This document shows, piece after piece, positions 59,663-64,000 of a stretch of 64,000 nt of DNA. The notes below the pieces were generated by a model, which made no database searches, was not told the origin of the DNA, and saw only the letters and a list, made by a program, of their open reading frames with translations. Origin of the DNA: Megalobrama amblycephala (lineage: Eukaryota; Chordata; Actinopteri; Cypriniformes; Xenocyprididae); contig NC_063049.1 of NCBI RefSeq assembly GCF_018812025.1, positions 33,319,947 to 33,383,946 of the forward strand, read 5' to 3'. The stretch's first letter is position 1. Each line of letters begins with the position of its first letter. Position numbers and translations under genes: made by a program.

Positions 59663-61997
59663 CTGAGGAAAATGGGAAGAGCAGTTGGAAAGTGTGAAAG
59701 CTTTGGGAGTGAAGGACTGGCTCAAATATCCTGCACGAGGGTCCACGGGCTGGATGACTGACTGACTGACTATAACCACATCCACACACACACATTGCGA
59801 GTTAAACAGCACCGTGGAAGTGGACAGCAGGAGGAGGAAGTGACGTTTTCAGATGGACGCCGAACACAATGGGACGAACGGGACGTGAACAACACACCCC
59901 TGCTCTGGCGGGGGATATCAAAACGGATCTGTCATTCAGATCAGGTATTTTAAGAGGTAAAAGAGGATAGTGTAAATCAAAACAACAGTTAAAAGCATCG
60001 GTTTTGGGTTCTGGCAGTGTATTCACTGCTCTATGAAGGGTTTTCTTTGAAGAAAAATGGCTCTTTGTCAAATTCAAAATCGACGAACCCCCAAAGTTAA
60101 TGTCAGTCATGGGATTTGTTGTATACTGCAGGAAGAAGGCACGTGTTGTCAAAGTGTTGTGAAATGGAAAACACATGGTGGATTGGCACTGAAAGGTGCC
60201 TGGTGTGGAACCAGAAGGATTGAAGTCAATATATTGAATATAAGTCCCCTTGAAATCAACATTTAAGTTTTTTAGCTTTTAGTATGAATATGGTAGCCTT
60301 AAGGTTATGAATAAGCTGGTGTGTTCCAAAACAATGACAAAATTCGTAGGAGATATAAGCATTCAAAACTTACAGTCTCTCACTTCCGCTAAAATGGATC
60401 ATGGATTTTCATGACATCACATCGCACTTCAGTTTCTTGTCAAATCTTCAGTCCAATCAAATGCTCTCTAGATTCTGAAGTCCCGCCTCCTGCTGCACTC
60501 TTACAGACGCTGAAGCTTCGGCTGAAATCGGTCATTTGCTCACACATTTACTAGTTTCTGCATGGTGAATGGCACATTGTGCACTATATAGAGAATAGGG
60601 AAGGATTCAGACAGTGCAATTATGCTTTCCTTTGACGTGAATGAAGTCGCATTAGTGTCACATGAACCGCCGCAACGCGTGCACAGTCTGCTCTGGTCCA
60701 GAGACACGAGAGCACAGAGCGGATCATATCCGCGAGTCGGCACAGACCACAAAAGGTATCGGACCCATTTGAATTCTGCACAGAATGCTGTGTTTTAAAG
60801 TGATATAAAGGACATTATGAGGAGAAACGTTTAGATATTAGAAGGAAACAGAGGTTTTACAGAGTCTAACGGTTCTGGCCAAGCTGTAACATAAATGAAA
60901 TGCTATTGGCTATTTAAAAAAAAGGGGCGGGGCTGTTCGATATATCGCCCTGTCTTCCTGTTTCAGTTGAAATCACGTCAACACATTGAATAATTGCGCG
61001 TTCCAACACTCTTCAGTGGGCCTTTAACTGTAAAAGTACCATTTTGCACAGATTGGTACTATGTTGAAACCTTCTTGATAACTGCAAGGTACCAAGTACA
61101 TTTCTCCCACAATGCTGTTTTCAGAGTTCTTTCAGGAACTGCAATGGGCTCCATTTTGTAAGTTCCCTGGAGACCTTATGCCTAGAGGTTCTCCTGAGGG
61201 TTCCACCAGTGTGGCAATCTGTTTCTTTTCATTTTTACAGTGCAAAATTATCAGATTGGGATACACAGGGAGTGGAAGCAATCCTTGTTCATTTTTTTTC
61301 ATGCAAAGTGTCTGCCGACCCACCAATTCTTATGTAAAATAATGATATGAATAGCAGTTTTTACAAAAGAATGCAGTGCAGTGTCTTTAGTTTAAGCCTC
61401 TAGTGTCTCAACCCCCTTCGTTCTGTTTTATTTTGTTTCCCAAAATCGAATAAAATGAAAATGACATGAATAACAAATGTATTTCTTTATAACAAATTTA
61501 TTCTGTAGCTTTTATTTAATGTTATGTGAATTTACAGTTAGACTTGCAGTCATCAAATAATTTGAAAATAGATAGCTCATCCAAAAATGTAAAAATTCTG
61601 TAATTTACCTCACTTTAGTTCATCTTTAAAACACAAATGAAAATATTTTTATAAAAACCAAATATATTTCTGTCCATATATATTTCCTTTCTATATAAAG
61701 TCCATTCACCCCAAAATGCTTTAAAAGGTTCATTGTAAATGAAATCCATATTAATCAAGTGGTTTAATCCAAGTCTGTGGAGAAGACACAATCCACTTTG
61801 AAGCCTCAATGTTTTGGTTGTTTGGACTGTCAATGGAGGAACAGAAGTCACTCAGGTTTCATTAAAAATATCTTCATTTGCTTTCTAAAGATGGAGGAAA
61901 GTCAAATGGGTTTGCTTTTAACACAAAATATTTAACCTAAAACTGCAAAATTTAATTCTACATGTAGGTCAAGTTGGACGGCATGGAGCAACAGTAA
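59663..61997. other. Upstream arhgef7 intron, nothing certain
   Basis: No CH-domain first exon is recognisable on the minus strand. A weak, eroded relative of the TTAA elements may lie at 61570-61910 (AGCTCATCCAAAAATG and AAAATATCTTCATTTG). The remainder is unassigned. Confidence 0.4.
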
Positions 61998-62207
61998 AGG
62001 TGATGATACACGGGGCAACTTTTTGAGCAATGTTGCTGAACGATGTTGCTTGGGCACTTTCCCATTGAGAATGGGCAACAAATTTCTATCTGGATACTTT
62101 AGATTGAAATTTGTTGCCCATTTTCAATGGGAAAGTGCCCAAGAAACATCGCTCAGCAAAACTGCCCGGCAACATTGCTAAAAAAGTTGCCCTATGTATC
62201 GTCACCT
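61998..62207. mobile_element. Foldback miniature element, about 210 bp
   Basis: The left end AGGTGATGATACACGGGGCA and the right end TGCCCTATGTATCGTCACCT are complementary. The arms continue through GGGCACTTTCCCATTGAGAA and its partner TTTTCAATGGGAAAGTGCCC, leaving a short centre near 62090-62108. It has no coding capacity. Confidence 0.82.
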
Positions 62208-64000
62208 AAGGGTTTTAAGTTATTGTTATGGCAACAAAATAAATTGCAGGATGATTTGCTAAAAGATGTTCAAGAATGAAATTATCAGCAAATCAAACTG
62301 CAATGTCAATAAAGATTTCCTTCTTTGCAGTGTCATCCTATTAAGAGCTGCAAGGGATACCTAAGATGGTACTATAGGAAATGGATACTTCCTTTTAAGT
62401 CAGTGAGCCTAACAGCTGAAGCTAGGATATATTTACATTTTGTAGTGAATTGTCAGGACGCATTATGTTTGAACACCTTCATGTTTTCTTTCAAATTGTT
62501 TCTGTTCTTTTAGAGATTCAAAATGGGGTAACGAGTCTAGAAATGGCAGTAACTGACAATTGCAGTCTGATTTTGAGACAAATCTGCCCTGCAAAAGTTG
62601 TTCTCATTATTGCACAGAGAACTGACCAGAAGAACCGAGTGTCTAAGATAATTTTTGATCAATTATCAATTTAAGATAAATTATTGATCAGTATCATATT
62701 TTGATAGTCACAAATACTAGATATTTGGGTCATTATGTACTGATGATAATAAAGTAATAAAAAGTAATATTTTTGAAAAAAAAAAAAAATTTTACATGTT
62801 GCATTAAATGATAGTTGTATTTAACAGGTTAGTTCTGTTGCTTTCTGACTGGTCACATGGACAGTCCTGACAGAAACATGCTGCTGCTGCCCACACCATC
62901 TAGAAAAAGGTCAAGTGCACTAATATTTTGTTTTCCACTTTAAATATGCAAACTTATTTTTTTCATTTTCACATAGCCCTCTTGCCAGAATATACACCTT
63001 CTGTAAAAACCTATTGTTATGCTCGCAGTGAGAAAGAGAAATTTGGTAAGCAAACCAGATGGAGCTTCAAAAGAGGTTATTGCTGTCATAGACTGTTAGT
63101 CATTGTCAGAGAGCTGACCCTGAATATGACTGATTTCTTAAAACGCACCCTCTCTGTATACACCAAACCAAGAAGGACAGACTCCATGCATTATTTATGG
63201 ATAAGATGAACTGCTTTAGAAAACACGCTGGATATCATTATACTTGGGTGCTTATGTGCTGCCTTTAATTATAAAAAAGAGAATAAATTTGAATTCTGTA
63301 GCCTACCTTCTGAGAGGCCCTACAGGCATATAAAATCACTATGTCTTTCATAGATTTGCATTTGCCCTCAGGCATTTTGTTCAATAGAATATATTGTTTT
63401 CACTCTGATACTGTTTTTACTTTCATTTATTGTGCGACTTAAGATTCTTGCATTCTGATTACTTCTGTGCAATTTAGTTGAGATGAGAAAAAACGTGTGC
63501 TGAACGTCATTTGGTATGCCTTTCTAAATTGCATTGCATTGGAAAGGAGCAGGGGCTTATGGGAATAAAAAAAGACTGTTTCTTTAAATCCGCTTTTGGT
63601 CTATTTACTGTCTATGGCGGCCCATTTCCCATGTAAGCAATAAAAACGGGGATGCATAGCGAACATTGATAATACCTAATAGATTTATGCTATTCATACA
63701 CAGCCATGTAATGCGATTTGCACGCGCTTATCCTCAGGTTTCCATAACGTATACAAACAAGGTTATCGTTTACATCTTACACACAGTCGGTTAATATCCA
63801 TGTTTTACTGGTTTTCTGTTAAATATAACAGTCAAAAGAAAACATTCAGTTTAAATCTCACAATAAAATCGACGGCTGCCAATGTTGTTGCCTGGAGCAA
63901 CAGCAGCACTAGCGCGCGCTGAACGCCTCAACCGACCTGCTGCTGCTGCATGGGCTGCGTTTACATTCCTATTTATGGTTAAACGTCTGTTGTGACCTAC
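62208..64000. other. Right edge of the window, no gene supported
   Basis: Short open frames at 62325-62674 and 62928-63209 match no family I recognise. 63840-64000 is somewhat richer in G+C and CpG (GCGCGCGCTGAACGC), but no exon or promoter motif can be supported. Confidence 0.4.

Noticed and set aside
62928..63209. 93-codon open frame near the right edge
   Set aside because: It has no recognisable domain, no neighbouring exon in phase and no splice support.
1..64000. CRISPR arrays, operons, riboswitches, prokaryotic elements
   Set aside because: Nothing of the kind is seen. The direct repeats here are eukaryotic transposons and microsatellites.
63840..64000. Possible CpG-rich promoter or first exon
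   Set aside because: A few CpG-containing motifs only. No open frame resembling the CH domain start and no donor site could be supported.

Overview
The window looks like nuclear DNA of a bony fish, most likely a cyprinid. The reasons are AT-rich sequence with very sparse coding, GT-AG introns, fish-type Tc1 elements, a tRNA-derived SINE, and many TTAA-flanked miniature elements with ends like AAAGGGWTAGTTCACCC, a type very common in cyprinid genomes. No bacterial, viral or organellar gene organisation is visible.

The one gene I can support is arhgef7 (beta-PIX / Cool-1), on the minus strand from about 59662 down to 39465. Seventeen shared exons and two alternative 3' ends can be traced. They encode the second part of the CH domain, the SH3 domain, the DH-PH exchange module, a Ser/Pro-rich linker, and then either the GIT-binding/coiled-coil tail ending DETNL (beta1 type) or the alternative tail ending SYISHQN (beta2 type). 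All splice sites used are GT-AG, and reading phase is conserved through the whole chain (747 and 722 visible residues). Only the first CH exon (about 55 residues in human) is missing; it is not recognisable in 59663-64000 and should lie beyond the right edge. The protein would activate Rac1/Cdc42 and link PAK and GIT proteins at adhesions and synapses.

Positions 1 to about 38135 lie downstream of arhgef7 and hold no gene I can support. They contain decayed Tc1-like transposons (4861-6043; 31499-33213), a SINE (3332-3590), about a dozen TTAA-flanked foldback elements, hAT-like miniature elements, microsatellites and several long repeat-poor stretches. From 59663 to 64000 is upstream intron with one foldback element.

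The most interesting structure is transposon stratigraphy. Several TTAA-flanked elements sit inside other repeats, and removing them with one TTAA copy restores a continuous host sequence. Next to the SH3 exon two different hAT-type miniature elements lie end to end and share one 8-bp target word present three times, starting 15 nt inside the intron. Two copies of a roughly 950-bp repeat lie in opposite orientation on either side of 13 arhgef7 exons, a layout that could favour back-splicing. I found no wholly new biological system. The novelty is in these repeat arrangements and their closeness to splice sites and UTRs.
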